Below, one piece after another: positions 22,093 to 35,520 of a stretch of 64,000 nt of DNA (positions are counted from its first letter, which is position 1; each line of letters starts with the position of its first letter). A model generated the notes under the pieces. The model saw only the letters and a program-made list of their open reading frames with translations. It searched no databases and was not told the DNA's origin. The translations under genes and the position numbers were made by a program. The stretch lies in assembly GCA_015680685.1 (NCBI GenBank), contig MNCI01002923.1, positions 528,872 through 592,871 on the forward strand. Reading direction: 5' to 3'. This DNA comes from Gnetum montanum (taxonomy: Eukaryota > Streptophyta > Gnetopsida > Gnetales > Gnetaceae).

Positions 22093-25000
22093 AATAAAAA
22101 CTCATCCTTGAGTTAACAGGATATGACCCAACTTTCCTTACAAAAAACGGGAATGATGAGATTATTAACTGATGCTAACTACTGATTAACTCTGAATGCC
22201 ACATTACAAAATTTTATTCAAGTGGATGCATTAGAAAATGACAAAATGACAAAAAGATTGGATAGACATTGAAGATTACAAAATTTGTAGAGGTCTTCAA
22301 AAATCCTCTAAAGATGATTCTTCTTATTGCCACTAGTGATGGTAGACTTTCAACTTTAATTGTTATGTTGATTCTTCTTTGGTTATGTAGAAAATTCTTA
22401 AAGGATAGACTAAAATTTCTTCTCATTGTCCCATGGATCTAGCAAACATGTGATGCTTGAGCTACTATCTTTTATGTGCTATGATATGTCCATGGGCATA
22501 TCCTTCATTGTTCCCCTCTTGGCTTCGTTTTCATGCTTGGCAAGAGAGCTTCTTCTTTAGGCATTTCTTTTAGCATCACCTCTAGTCACCAGAGGATTAA
22601 CATTAGTTTTGGTAAATTTTCCTTAATAATTAACCCTTTTTAGATCTCTTAGTTTATGTTTAAGCACAAGGTGATGACAACATACTGTGCCTAAGGATCT
22701 AAGGTAACTAAAATCAGCAAGCCATTCACATTATTTTGATCAATTACTATTGGTTATCATAATGTTCAAAAATAGGATGTTAGAAAAATTTCAAAAATTT
22801 TAAGAAATTTCAATAGGGACATCCCTAGCCCCCATGAAGAATGAGCATAACTCTAGAAGTGCACAAGTGTTTGAACAATTGAAACCAAAGGTCTAATTCA
22901 AAATATTGCCAAGAAATATAAATGGATATGGAAATAGAAAAGTAGGAAAAATTAATGAAATGAATGAGAAGTAGTCCCAAAATTATGCATAAATTTAGAG
23001 AAATCATCACCGATGTTTTGGAAGATGTGAAGTTTAATTCAAAGCCATGATCAACAAAAGTTATGCAAGTGGATCCTCCCCAAAGTAGGCTCTTACCATA
23101 ATGCCGTTGCATAACCACTTTTATAGATGTTAGTGGGCACTTGAGAAGTTAAATGTAGATCATGCCTTGGTTTCAAAAAACACACAACTACTGTGGTTAG
23201 TATGTTTCACTATACTACACAAAATAAAAAGGCTCATAATCGCATGTAGCAATGAGGTGAATAATGGGATGAGAAGAGATTGTAGAGATTGGGATGTAAG
23301 GTACTTGACCATGTCCACAATAGGTTCTTGTGAAAAATATGATTAAAATGATTAGCATACCTATCCGTCCAAGTTTAGACCAAGTTCATACCATGAACAG
23401 TGACCTTGAATTGATGTGTTCCTTCCTGTCAACCACCATGAGTCCAGAACTAGCTCAAAGAATAATCATCACTCTAAAAAGAGAAGAAAAGAGAAGAAAG
23501 AAGGGAGGGCCTTAGTTAGAGGGGTGCCTTCAAGCATGGGTAACATGTCTTTCCAACCCCATAACCAGTGCTTGTAGCCCTTTATTGTGTCTAAGGGGTG
23601 TGCTTTAAATTCCTATTATTGTTTTTTGTCTTTTTCTTTTTTGTTATTGTTGTTTTTTTAAATTTTAAATTTTTAAAAATGGGCATCACACCATGCAAAT
23701 ACATAGCTTCCTATTTATTAGTTAACAAAGGAGTGATGATATGTTGCTCAAGGAGTCATAAACCACACAAAGGAAGTTTAGAAGAGAACCCAACAAGTCC
23801 CCTTGAGGTTACACCCTTTGTCATTCCCACTTGGTCATTCCTTCTTTCTTCAAGATACAATGATCATTCATTAGTTTTAGTTTCATGAAAGAAGAACCAA
23901 ATTTTTTCCATAAAAAAAGACCTTTTATTCAAGGAACTAGAGGGATGGATAAGGTGGTCTCATTGCTTTACACAATTACTTACCTAATCATCTTGATAGC
24001 ATAGCACAAAAACCCAACACATAGCGTTGAGTTCTACATCATGGCTTGCAATATTATTAACAAAAACATAAAAGACGTGCATAAACATAAAGAAAATAGA
24101 AAAATATAAGGAAAAGAAAAATATTAAGAAATGGAAAACATATGAAGAATCAAAAAATTTTGCAAGAAATAGAAAAAATGATAAAAAATTGTAAAAGAAA
24201 AAAAGGTGAAAAATAATTTTTAGTTCTTAAATCAGGATGGAGCGTCTCCCCTAGAAGTAATCTTATGACTACATATTCAAGAGATGGATCACATAATCCC
24301 TTGGTTATACAACACTGATTTTCCATCTATCATCGTTATTGATTTAATAATTACATGGTAGCACATCTAACATTGGTAATAGTCTTGTTTGGATCATTTG
24401 GAGACATATCTTCATTTGGACTTGAACGTGTTTTTGTTTTGGTGGATTTAGATGTGTTTGCTTCTACTTCTTAATTTTCTATTTTAATTCCTAAGTCTTC
24501 ATGTTTAATATCATTTTCTAGTGTATAATCATAGTGTAAGATATATGTCCTCTATTTGGTCAATTTTCTTAAGTCTAGAACTAATAAGCAGACTAGTTAC
24601 TTTCATGCATCTTTGAAATAGTTTTATATTCTCATTTTCAAGCCACAGGGAATCTTTTGGTTTAGTGGCTACTACGTAGATTGGTTTTTTCTCACACACT
24701 TGCTCCTAAACTTTATTGTGGGCTATGTTAATATTTTGAATTTTTTGCCCACAACTACATCCTTTACTATTAGTAGTAATGCATGGATTCTTCTATCCCT
24801 TCATAGTGATAGGTTCACTGTTTCTATCCTATGTCGGAGTGGTGATGGTTGCTAGCTTTTACATATGATTAGGAGACATTGTTTTTGTGAGGAAGGGTGT
24901 TGCACTAGATTGGCCTTGTGTAGGTTTTGATGTGCTAGTAGGTCTACAAGGTTTATGCTTGTGTGAGGAAACTACCCTAAAGAAAGGATGTTTTTGAGGT

Positions 25001-25439
25001 TGTGGTTAAGATGTACTAACATGATCATTTCCATGTATGTTCACAACATAAGTCGCATTCTTTCATTGATGTTGTGATGTCGAAAATTCCTGTGTTGTTG
25101 GTGCTAACATATGGTGGAGGGAAGTATTAAAATATTAAGGATATGATGGAGGATGAGAGGCATGAGGTGGTGATCCTTTAGAAGATGTTGTAGGTTGATG
25201 ATATTCAAGAGAGTGATAGTAGTGATTTGAGGTAGAGAAAAATAAACCCAGTAGGGGAAACAAGTTTTTGAATATAATATTTGTATGAGTTTCATTGGCA
25301 ATAAAGGTAGTGCTGGTTTGATCATGACCTCCCCCATGATTGTGGGTTTTACCATTGTGGTTGATGATAGTGTTGAGGCTGATAAGAAGTCCCACTAGGA
25401 TAGTACGATTGGTTGTAAGACTATATATAATTACCTTGT
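22093..25439 (-). other. Non-coding tail of element C
   Basis: No RT, RNase H or integrase motif in any frame. Blocks similar to element D are visible around 22940-24000 (compare 33400-34430). They include the hairpin at 23060-23115 and the region around 23750-23880, which gives a short similar peptide (KGVTSRxLV) on the - strand in both elements. Confidence 0.55.
23060..23115. other. Conserved hairpin, element C copy
   Basis: Arms GTTATGCAA (23060-23068) and TTGCATAAC (23107-23115) pair perfectly around a 38-base loop that contains CCCAAAGTAGGCTC. Element D has the same structure with A:T in place of one G:C pair. Confidence 0.7.
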
Positions 25440-27037
25440 GAGAAAGGTAATTTCCTACACATTTGCTTTTGTAAAAACTTGGGATTCAAAGCAAAAGCCC
25501 AATGCTCATGTAGATGTAACATGACTAGGAAATATTCCTTTGGATGGTCATATAGGCAGATGTCACATCTGTCATCTTCTTGTGTGGTTGAGTCTATAGC
25601 CTTTTCTTCTGTAGCGATTTTTCCTTTTTTCTAATAAGTGTTCCTACATGTTCCTTGGATCTTTTTTCTTCTCTTGTTTTGATTACTTATTTCATTTTCT
25701 ATTACTTTTTCCTCTATGGTTTTTACATAAGTTACAACTTTGTCATTCATCAACTCCCACATCTTATCTAGACTTACTTCAAGCTCATTAATAGACTTTT
25801 GTATTGGCAAGGTTTGTTGTGAAATCACCTCATTGAGAGCTATGTCTTTTTCCTCATCATGGATATGGATCCTTTTCTTTTGAAGGGTTGGATCCCAATA
25901 ATTTTCCTCTACATGCTGTCATTTACATAGCTCTCCTTCTTATTTTACCACTTGCTCAATTAGCCTTTGTATCTAATGGGATTTTAATCCATAAAATTGA
26001 CCTTGGGCATAAATCCCAAGTGTCTCTCTCGTTGTATTACAAAACCCATCTATGATGTGGAAAAGTTGCTCTTTTGGATAGAAATCATGGTCGAGACATC
26101 TATGTAGTAGAAAATAATATCTATCCAAGGCCACATCCAAGGGTTCATGATTTTTTTGCTTCCACCCTTAGATTTGTTTTCTTAGGTTGGACACTATCAC
26201 ATAGGTTTGGTATTTTTCATTGAAAAGCTCTAGCATCATGGACCATTAGTTAATTGAATCTGGTTCCAATGATCTATATCAACTTTTAGCTTCATCTACT
26301 AGTGTTCTAGGAAAGAGCTTAAGCTTTTTCTACTTGCGTTCAATGTTATGTAAGATGCAAGCATCATGGAAGGGTTGTAAATAATGTTGTGGATTAGAAT
26401 TATAGCCTCCCCTAAATTTAAGAATGTTGTCCATATCAAGTAGTTTGATGTGGTTATCCCATTGATGCCTTTGGGGTATTTGAATTATGTCCCTAATCTG
26501 TGTCATATTCCTAGTAGCCAACAATGGATCATCCTCTTCAGATATTTCATGTTAATAATCTCTATTTATATTTTTCTAATAGTGATGATCTTATCTATGT
26601 TCATTTTGATGTCTTTGATTTTGCCCTTAGGTTTGATTTCTATCTTTATCTTGACCCCATAGTGAAGCTCTATTTCTATACCTACATTCATCTTTGTTAG
26701 AACTAGACATTGACAAGGAAGAGGAAGAGGAAGATGAGGAGTTGGGAGAATCTCCATGGCTCCTATAGTTCTCTCCATGGTCCCTTGATTTATCTTTTCT
26801 AGGTTTAGAGGAGGTCCTAGGCCTTGAGGCCCTCCTTGATCTAGGACTTACTCCATCTCCTCTAGGATTGTTTGCCTTAAGTGAATGTAGTCCTTGAGTG
26901 TAGTATGAGTTGAGATGAGCATATGAAATTCTTGGTTGAGGTTGTTCACCCCAATTCTCTTTAGTATAGATCCTATTAGTTCTCCAATTAATGTTTTCAT
27001 CATATGATGTGTTATTGGTTCTATGTAAAGAAGACAT
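25440..27037 (-). pseudogene. gag: Decayed gag of element C
   Basis: The first 136 codons (27037-26627) start with ATG and are Arg/Ser-rich (RSRRASRPRTSSKPRKDKSR, then a Ser run). Downstream frames hold an Athila-style gag core: FRGGYNSNPQHYLQPFHDAC near 26420-26350, and DVALDRYYFLLHRCLDHDF near 26110. The distal part (25828-25631) is a Lys/Glu-rich probable coiled coil. Stops and frame changes break it throughout. Gag forms the particle. This copy could make at best an N-terminal fragment. Confidence 0.7.
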
Positions 27038-27150
27038 GGTTTTAATGTGTGTGACTTAAAATAAAATATCAATATTTTTTAAAAGATAAATCATTAATAC
27101 TTTTTGCAGTAATCATGTATAATATAACTAATCTAGATTGCTAGCACTAT

Positions 27151-27169
27151 TCCTTGAAAATGATGCCAA
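27151..27169 (-). promoter_or_regulatory. Primer-binding site of element C (tRNA-Asp type, decayed)
   Basis: On the - strand TTGGCATCATTTTCAAGGA follows the LTR end CATCA. It differs from the remembered Athila site mainly by transitions. Confidence 0.6.
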
Positions 27170-28187
27170 TGATGAGTGGTGGATACCCCCTATGCCCAAC
27201 CATACGAATCACAAGTGTTTACATATGATTCGGTTGAATTCCATGAATGGGACTAGTTGTGACATCTAGATCATTATGCCTTGATCATAGTCCATTATCT
27301 TCCCACTTGGACTAGTGGTAGCTTGTCACATAAGATTTAGTCCAGAGTGAGGCATATGATTCTTGATGTTGTTTTGGCCTTATGCTATTCCTAATGATAA
27401 TAAAGAAATCAATTATTTAGACTAACTAACATTGGAAATTAAAGTATAAACTAGCCTATGAGTGATGAGTGTTCATTCCCAGCTTGCCATACATGTCCTG
27501 AACCCATGTATGCACTACTGGAATTACCAAGCGTTATGCTACTAGGTGAATCAAGCAGCAATGTTGCTAGAATTACCAAGTGAATACATGTTTATGCTCG
27601 AAGTTGGTCACATTTATTCCTCCAATTCATTAATATGCATGAAAACATAAATATTAACTAAGTAGATGAAATGTAAATTGCATGGAAAGTAAATCTAATC
27701 TAAGTCAAAGTGCTACAATGAATAAGAATCAATCTTGATCTTGTTGCCATTTATGGAATGTGTCTAGGTACATTGCCACTCAAATAAGACACCATACAAC
27801 TAACTTAGATCCACACTATAGGCACTCACTAATTGTTCTCTAAGACTACGAAATAAAACTGCAAGAGTTTGGCTACCCTATTGAAAAAATAATGCCAATA
27901 CATGGTAGGAGCACATGTATTTATAGGTAACAATAGACATTATGTCAATAGGGCCATGTCAATGAGTCATTGCATGCATCGATGAGGCTACATTGATAGG
28001 GTTCCATTAACAGGGCTACAGTGACATGATTACCTCGAAGCGGTTGCCTCAAAGGATCTATGTTGAGGTAGCTTCCTTGAAGTAGCTACCTTGAGGTGAT
28101 TGCCTTAGAGCAGCTGCATTGAGGAAGCTACGTCAAAGCAGTTACGTTGAAGTGGCTATGTTGACGTAACCAACTAATGCTTCATCA
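27170..28187 (-). repeat. 5' LTR of element C
   Basis: 1,018 bases from TGATGAGTGG to CTTCATCA, similar along its length to 3685-3705 plus 21148-22078. Near the right end it carries a low-complexity run of GCTACRTTGA-like words (about 27990-28170). Confidence 0.88.
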
Positions 28188-28772
28188 ACTAGTAAAAGTT
28201 GTGGATAATATGTAGAGGAAAAAATTGTATCTTTTTTACTCCTACTAGTTAATACATTTGAAAATTTATTTCCATTGATAATAAGACTCTAAATGGCTTT
28301 TCAAACATATATGTTATGCCACTTTTTAATTAAACTTGTAAAAAATCCAAGTACTAGAACTACAAATTAGAGAGCTTTATTATAGATCACAAAAGATTAT
28401 GTTAATGTAAGGCATGGTGGTAGATCTTAAGATTCAACAAAAGATTTAATTCTTCAAAATTTGATCTTCAATTTCTTTTTGATAGACTATGATTTAGGCA
28501 TAACTTGCAATGGGGGTTGTGGTGAGTCTTTAGATTTTCTGATTAGTCATGTGAAGTAACTACAATTGGATAACAATGTATGGTAGTCAAGCACAAATTA
28601 ACTATGATTGAACTAAAACTCATTATCTTCAAATTTCTTTTAATCATGATGGAACTATAACTTGCAGTAGGTATTTTGGCAACTTTCGTAACTTATCTAC
28701 AACTTATGTTAATTAGTTCTAATAATGCTAAAACTCACGGTGAAATTGTAATAATTATTAAAAGTAGGCTGT
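28188..28772. other. Spacer between elements C and D
   Basis: 585 bases of AT-rich sequence. I see no gene, repeat or RNA in it. Confidence 0.5.
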
Positions 28773-29640
28773 TGATGAGCACAGGAGTATCCAACATCCA
28801 ACCATACTAGATATGAGTGTTCATGCATGATCTCGATTGAATTCTACAGATAAAGCAATGTGATTATGCAAGTAATTTTTTAGAGTTTGCAATTGTTATC
28901 TTCTCGCATGAGCTAGTAAATTCAATGTGTATGGTTTAACTCATGATGAGGGATATGATAGATGATGTTGTATTGGCCGTATTGCTCCTGGCTAATATGA
29001 AGTAAAAGTAATGGTTTCTAATCTAAGTGACAATAAATGAATCTAATCTAGCCTATGCAATAAGTAGCTAGTCTTGATCTTTTGTTCACACATTCAACTT
29101 CATGTAACTACTACTAGGATTACCAAGTAACACACTACTAGATGTACCAAGTGATAGTATTATTGGGTTACCAAGTAGCTACACTTAAGTGCTCGAGATT
29201 AGTTGTACTAACTCTACTTAATGACATGAATAGTAAAGTGCACTGAAAGTAAATAAGTAACTATGAAAATAGGAAACATTAAACTAAATGAAAGTAGAAA
29301 TAAAACTAAGTGTTGCTGTAATGATGGAAAATAATCTCAATCTTTATCTTTGGTCATCTAATGCATCCAAGTACATCACACTTGAAAAAAGACTTTGTTC
29401 AATCACTTAGGTTCACACTACGGGCACACATTGCTAAGTATTGAAAGCTAAAATTACAAAAATAAAATAAAGAGTTCTACTACTATGTTATCAAATCTAC
29501 AACAGATTCGTGTGTCTAAGTATTGCTTTTATAGGTTGACATGCACACCATGATATCGTTTATATGATAACATATCTATAACATCATAGATACAATATTG
29601 TAACTACGATATCATTATGGTAAAAAATTTGGATTTATCA
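28773..29640 (-). repeat. 3' LTR of element D
   Basis: 868 bases from TGATGAGCACAGG to GGATTTATCA. Similar to 38220-38969, and more distantly to the LTRs of C. Confidence 0.8.
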
Positions 29641-29650
29641 TACCCTCACG
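29641..29650 (-). promoter_or_regulatory. Polypurine tract of element D
   Basis: On the - strand CGTGAGGGTA directly precedes the 3' LTR, in the same place as in C. Confidence 0.55.
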
Positions 29651-29843
29651 ATTGACTAAGAACTCTTCCTTAAGTTAAAAATGAGGACTGAGTCCCTTAC
29701 AAAATTGGGAGATAGATTTATATGACACTAACTACTCTATACATGACTCTTAAATGTTGTAGTGGTGTTTTACAAAAATGACACATTCATGACATGACAA
29801 ACTTTATAACACAATTTTTTTTTTGGCAAAGCTAGATGTAGCC

Positions 29844-32235
29844 TTATGTTGTTCTAGGTGGCAGTGGCTCTCTTAGTAGTTGCTTACCTTTGTTATTAGA
29901 CTTTTGAAATTGGTAGCAATTCAGGAGTGCTTGTAATATCTCCTCTTTCATTTTTGGATCGTGAATCATCCATGTTGATGAACTAATGTTTGATGGGGTC
30001 AACACATTCCACAGACATGGTAGTTGTGGAAACATCTAATTAGCTTTAACATATCATTCTACAAACTATCATTGTTCTTCGTCAAAAGCTTTGACCTTCT
30101 CTCTTAATTCATGGTAATTTGTTAATCTTCTAACTAGGTTCATTGCTACATCTTTTTGCCCTTGGTAGCTAGCCTTAACTACTTCTAGCTTTAAGTTTGC
30201 TACGTGAAGTTTTTGTAAAGCATCCTTGCAATCTACAAAATCTTTCTCATACATGGCTTACGTGGCTTCTACTTATTGTTCAAGCTTATTTTTGGACCTA
30301 CCTAATATCAACATTGCCAAATTATCATAACGGACATTTGCTAACCCCATGTATTTTTTTAAGTTCTCAATCTATAAGTGTTTATTTTTCACTTCCACTT
30401 TATAGGTGTGGGCCATGTTGTTCAAGATGGATTAGCATTCTGGATTTATTGCTAACATAGAATTAAGTTTGGCCTTTGCCATTTGGATCTCTTTCTCATT
30501 GATTTGTTTATACAATCCCACCTTATCTTGGAAGTGTTCCTTGAGCTGTTCATGCTTCTTTGCCTCATTCTATGATGTGCTAATTTTGATTGCTGACTTC
30601 TAAAGGATGATGTGTACCTCCTACATAGAGAGGGTTCTATTTTCTCCTGCAAGGTAGCTGATATCTTGGTTGACCCTCACCAACTGTTCCCTTAGTTGGT
30701 GGATGCTCTCTTCCAAAGTATTTTTCTATTTGTCAACAATAGGTTATCTACTGCAAGTTTTTTATTTTCCTCTTGTAAGGTAACAAGTGCTTTAGCATAG
30801 AAATAAGTTTGGGCTTTGGCTGCTGGAGCATTCCATATTGCTGTTTCTTTCTCATTCTCCATCTCTTTATTGTTCTTTAGGAGATAACTAATCTGCTTAG
30901 TTCTGAATTATTCTAGTTGTTCTGGTGCAATGAACTAAGTTGGATATCTTCTTTCTACTCTTAGGAATATGATCTCTTTTTGTAATATGCGAAGTTCATT
31001 CTTAGCATGCTCTACCATGGTTTCAGCCAGGATCAGTTTTCCTTTGGTGGCAATCAATTTGGATTGTATTGTAGTGAGATTACTAGGAGTGTTAAAGATA
31101 TTTGTCATAACCTATCCTATTTGCAATAGTCTATCTAACAAATCTTTATGTTTGATAGGAATCATAGAGGTATTAGCTAACATTTGAGCATCTTTGATTC
31201 CAAAAATATCAGTTGGTGGCACAACAGGTACATTCAAGGATTCTTTAATGTGATCAGTGATCACTTCTATAGCTCTTGATACATCATGGTGTTGCATGAT
31301 CACAACTGTGGCTACTTCTCTAGATTCAAGCACCACATGAAATGATGTGACATTCCCAAAAATCTATTGTGACCACTAGGCCTCTCCTCCTATCTATAAT
31401 GATATTTGTATGCTAGTAAGATTTGTTGAGATGGTTGGCCTGACTGCATCATTAATTACTTTGAATAAATTAGCCTCTTCCCTGCTTCCCCAACTAATGG
31501 TTTCTACAATTTGCTGCAAATGACTCATTATAGGCCTATAATCTTATGGTTGCAATGGTGGAACTTGTAGTTGCTACTATTCTTATCCTATGGCTTGGGT
31601 AGTCTTCTTAATGCTTGGTTATTCTTCTATTTGGTCCTTTTTGGAAGGCATTGGCTTGAGCATTTCGAAATAGGAATCATTCTTTGCCTTTCTTAATGCA
31701 TCATTTGTATATCCTAGGATGCCAGCTTTTTTGCATAACTTCCAAATAAGGCAAGGGAATGGAAGTGCTAACTTCCTTGCCTTCTTCTCCTTGAATGGCC
31801 TTTGGATTTTTGTGAAGTAGAGGTGAGCAATGTTTACATTAAACTTTCCCATTAATATTGCACTACCTCTAGTCACATATGTAGAGATTTAGTTCAATCT
31901 CTTGGTAGGAAATAGGTGATAAGTGCCAATTTTAAAATAGACCTTTTCTTTTGTAGTTAATTCACTATATTCTTTATTATCCATGCCATACGCTCATTGC
32001 AACCATAGCTTCTTGGCATCTATATTAGATGTTGTTGATATTTGTGCCATCTTTGCTCCTTCATTGAGAACATTCAGTGCCTTTGCAATTGCCTTAATAA
32101 GTAAGAAATTGAGATCCATTTAATTTTTATTGTAGCATTTGCTTCTTGATTCTATCAAAACTAGAGTGTTTCTTCTAAATATCACTCCCCATTTGTTGTT
32201 AGAGTAGGCCACAAAGGAGGTGACTGAAGTTGGGC
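29844..32235 (-). pseudogene. Env-position ORF of D: plant transposon-type domain plus coiled coil
   Basis: A long decayed frame downstream of the gag/protease part. Its N-terminal part (from about 32235, with MDLNFLLIKAIAKAL at 32129) runs into KARKLALPFPCLIWKLCKKA near 31770-31710. That resembles the 'putative plant transposon protein' domain found in ORFs of this position in Athila elements, from memory. The same frame is kept from 32129 to about 30650 despite stops. After a frameshift the C-terminal part (to 29844) is a long Lys/Glu/Gln-rich coiled coil (EKEIQMAKAKLNSML; NLKLEVVKASYQGQKDVA). Function is unknown; structural or envelope-like roles have been proposed for this position, and I see no membrane segment. 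Confidence 0.6.
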
Positions 32236-35189
32236 TTTAACACCTTCTAGAACAAATTCAAAAAATGGACCAAAGTTAAGTTCAAAAATTATTGTTGACA
32301 TAATGGATTTTTCCTAAATAGGCTGAGGGCATTCAAGTGATAGTATGAGTTGCTATCTCTAGATGGGCTCTTGTGGGATGTCTACTTCTACTTGAGTAAA
32401 TTGCTTAGTGGTAGGAGTTTGTTGATGAATGCTGAAGGATTATGCCTCCTACTCTCCTTGTTCTACTTTTGGGTTTTGCTTGCTCACTTATCCTCTTCCA
32501 CCACCTTGTGATCTTTTGCTTGCTAATCATTTAAATTCTCCTTATGCTCCTCTTTTTGGAAGCATCTGTAATCAATCAATGGTTTGGAATTACTATAGTA
32601 TTCTTATAGATGAGAAACAATTTTGTACCTTACTCATACCCTTAGTTATATCAAGTTCTTAGTTCATTATGGTTGCAGAGTTAGAAAATTATTTTAAGAA
32701 CAACCCCATTAGTACTTTTCTATGGCATAAAATGAGTGGTATGATCAATTAGGAGTCTTATTAAAGTTATTTTGGCCTTAACATGAGTGATTTATTTTAA
32801 AAATTCTTGATATGTCCCCTTAAAATTACCCTTATAATACCTTTCAGTCATTGGTAATTTTCAAAAAATTAACTTACATTTTCCCTGCCAACACCCCCCA
32901 TGACTAAGATGATCACTCTAGAATCACGTAGATTCAAAAATCATAAAAATCGGAGTAAGAATGTGCAAGTTACGGGCACTAGAAGATGGGGTGTCAGAGC
33001 ATTAAGTGGCAAAGAAAGATTGGCAACAACTCTCTTTTGACAAAAATTAGAAATAAATTTTTTTCTATGTCCCCCATGCTATATATAGCTTTTATGTATG
33101 CAATATCATAAATATGATATCATAGGTGCCTGCAATATCGTAACTACAATGTGACCTTAGAAAAAATCAAATTTTCTTAAGGTTTTTGAAGGAAACATTT
33201 AGTCCCATCGGATGGTTGGAAGATATACATCATGTTGAAAAGGTCCTAAAATGAAGATGATGCTTTATTTGTGAAAAATAAGCATTGGAAGTCTATGTTT
33301 AAGGAATCTTAGGCTATGAAAGTGTATGAGGTGTTGATGGAATGCATGAGATAAACAATGGTGTTGTGCCATTAGAATGGATGGTGTGAATGATATGGGA
33401 AGTGTTTATTATCATTTATTAGAATTATAAGGCTCAAGATGATGTGGAATTTCTTGGCAAGTATAAGATACAATAGTTATACAAGTGGGTCCTTCCCAAA
33501 GTAGGCTCCAATCCTTAATGCCCTTGTATAACCACACATAAAAGTGTCCTTAGGCACTTAAGGAGTTGAATGTAATGCATACCTATTTAGCAAAACACAC
33601 ATATTAGTACACCAAATTGGGAAAATAACTCTATGTTACACAAAATTGTAAGTTATAACTATTCAAATAGTGAGATGAAATGGGTTCAAAAGGGATTGTA
33701 GAAATTAGGATGTGAGGTGTCTTACCATAGGCATAATGAATTATTGTGTTTTATTAGTGATTAAAGTAATCATTAGCCTTTCTATCCAAGATTCAAACAA
33801 AGTCTAGACCACATTCCAGTGATATTGCATCATTTTATATCTTGGGATTACAATTGTAAGACTATCAATGTTATAAGGGCTATTGTCACTTGGTGTATTA
33901 TCCAAGGGAGGAGTTTTATTCACAACACCTTATTTTTATTTTGAAATTTATGAGAAATTGCCTACCTTTAGGTACACATAACATATCTTTCCAGTGGGAC
34001 CCCTAGAAATTTATTATGTGCTATTTTATCATTTAATTGTGTTAGCCTTTTAAGGTAACATTTATTTGACTCTTACTTCCATTTTTTGTTAGATCTACAA
34101 GGATATAATATAACCTTAGTAACATGATAGAAATTACAACAATAATCCAAAAAGAATTCACAAGTTCCCTTGATGTCACACCCTTTTCATTCCCCCTTAG
34201 TTCTTTACATTTTGATTTAGGCATAATGATCACAAGTTTATTCTTAGTTTGTATGATGGAAAAGAATGTCATTATGGCCATGGTAAGAACCTCTTATTAA
34301 TGGAATGGAATGGATGGATGATGTGGGCTCAATGTGAAAATAATCAATCTCTTATGATTTGATATCATAGAGAAATATTCACCTTATTAGAGTACATATT
34401 TCCTTTATTTGAATGTTTTTTATTAACAATCAAAATTATTTACAAAGGGTTTGAAAACAAAGTATGAAAGAATTGGAAAAGATAGTAAAAATTGGGAAAA
34501 AGTGTAAAGAATGAAAAATGTGAAAGAATATGAAAAGAAGAAGAAATGGAAAAGTATAAAAGAATGAGAAAATGTCAAAGAATGTAAAAATATGGAAAGT
34601 ATTGTAAAATAAAAGAAATAGAAAAATCACTCATTAATTTTGAAGTTAAAGTACAATATCTCCTCCACGACTAATCTCATGGGCGAATGTTTGAAAAATG
34701 CTTCCTAAATCTCTTAGGTCATACACTATAGGTGGCTCACCTACCATCTTTAGTGATGTATCTTTTCTATCATTATCCCGTATAACTTTGATAGTACTGG
34801 AGTTATGATTATCTAAATTATTGTTTTCTTTCCCTTTTGGTGTATGATTATGGGTTAATTGTTTTGTTTTGGGCTTTGAGTTAGAGTCATTTTCTTGGTT
34901 TGGGCATTAGTAAGTGTTTTAGATGTTCCCATCTATGTATTAGATGGATTTAGGTTTTTAGTTAGTGGCCATGGGGTGTCTTTTGGTTTTGTGACCTCTG
35001 CTCTTTTAGTTGCACACACTAGTAGTTTATTGTTATTATTGTGGACTAGAATGGTAACTGTGTTGATGTTTTGAAGTGTCAATCCACTATTGCACCCTTT
35101 ACTTTCAGTGGTTAATTATGAAATTCATTATGTGTGTATGGCTCCATGTGCATCTTATTTAGAAATCTTAGCCAAAAAATATTTGTACT
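32236..35189 (-). other. Non-coding region of element D
   Basis: AT-rich, with no RT, RNase H or integrase motifs on either strand. It contains the hairpin at 33476-33532 and blocks shared with 22940-24000 of element C. A Lys/Phe low-complexity frame at 34430-34630 is chance. Confidence 0.55.
33476..33532. other. Conserved hairpin, element D copy
   Basis: Arms GTTATACAAG (33476-33485) and CTTGTATAAC (33523-33532), ten perfect pairs, enclose a 37-base loop with CCCAAAGTAGGCTC. Relative to element C one pair is A:T instead of G:C, with both arms changed. Confidence 0.7.
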
Positions 35190-35520
35190 TAGCTTAGTGT
35201 TGATTGTGCTAAGCCATGTCATCCCCATGATTATCGTAAATTCCTTATTAGCATCTTTCACATCGATAGTCAAAAACCCTGTTGGATATGTTCATCCATT
35301 GAGAGTGGTCACTACATCATCTATCTACCCCAAAGGAGTGGTGACAGATTGATTTGCAAGTTCCAACTTGATGTTGCATTCTTCCAATGATGGTAAGTTC
35401 CAAGCTTGATATGTTTTGTAGGAGATCAAATTCACTCTAGAACCTAAGTCTAATAGAGCTTTGCACGGTAGATTTCCAGCTACTTGTAAATAGATCAAAG
35501 GAACTCATGGATCAATTCTC
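35190..35520 (-). pseudogene. Aspartic protease trace of element D
   Basis: One - frame reads LQVAGNLPCKALLDLGSRVN and later GFLTIDVKDANKEFTIIMGM, interrupted by two stops. The D-L-G triad in place of D-S/T-G is the usual Athila active site (ALLDLG at about 35455-35441). Retrotransposon proteases cut the Gag-Pol polyprotein. The product is broken, and no RT follows. Confidence 0.7.

Larger units (their letters stand above)
21148..28187 (-). mobile_element. Element C: Athila-like, internally deleted
   Basis: A - strand element with 5' LTR at 27170-28187, a tRNA-Asp type primer-binding site, a decayed gag (27037-about 25440), a long AT-rich tail without RT, RNase H or integrase motifs, a polypurine tract and the shared 3' LTR. 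It is related to D throughout but shorter: the env-position ORF of D is missing. The tail keeps a hairpin conserved with D. It must have depended on enzymes from another element. Confidence 0.75.

Noticed and set aside
34430-34630. Phe-rich membrane-like frame on the - strand
   Set aside because: It arises from an A-rich low-complexity run (GAAAAATG-type words) and has no counterpart in element C.
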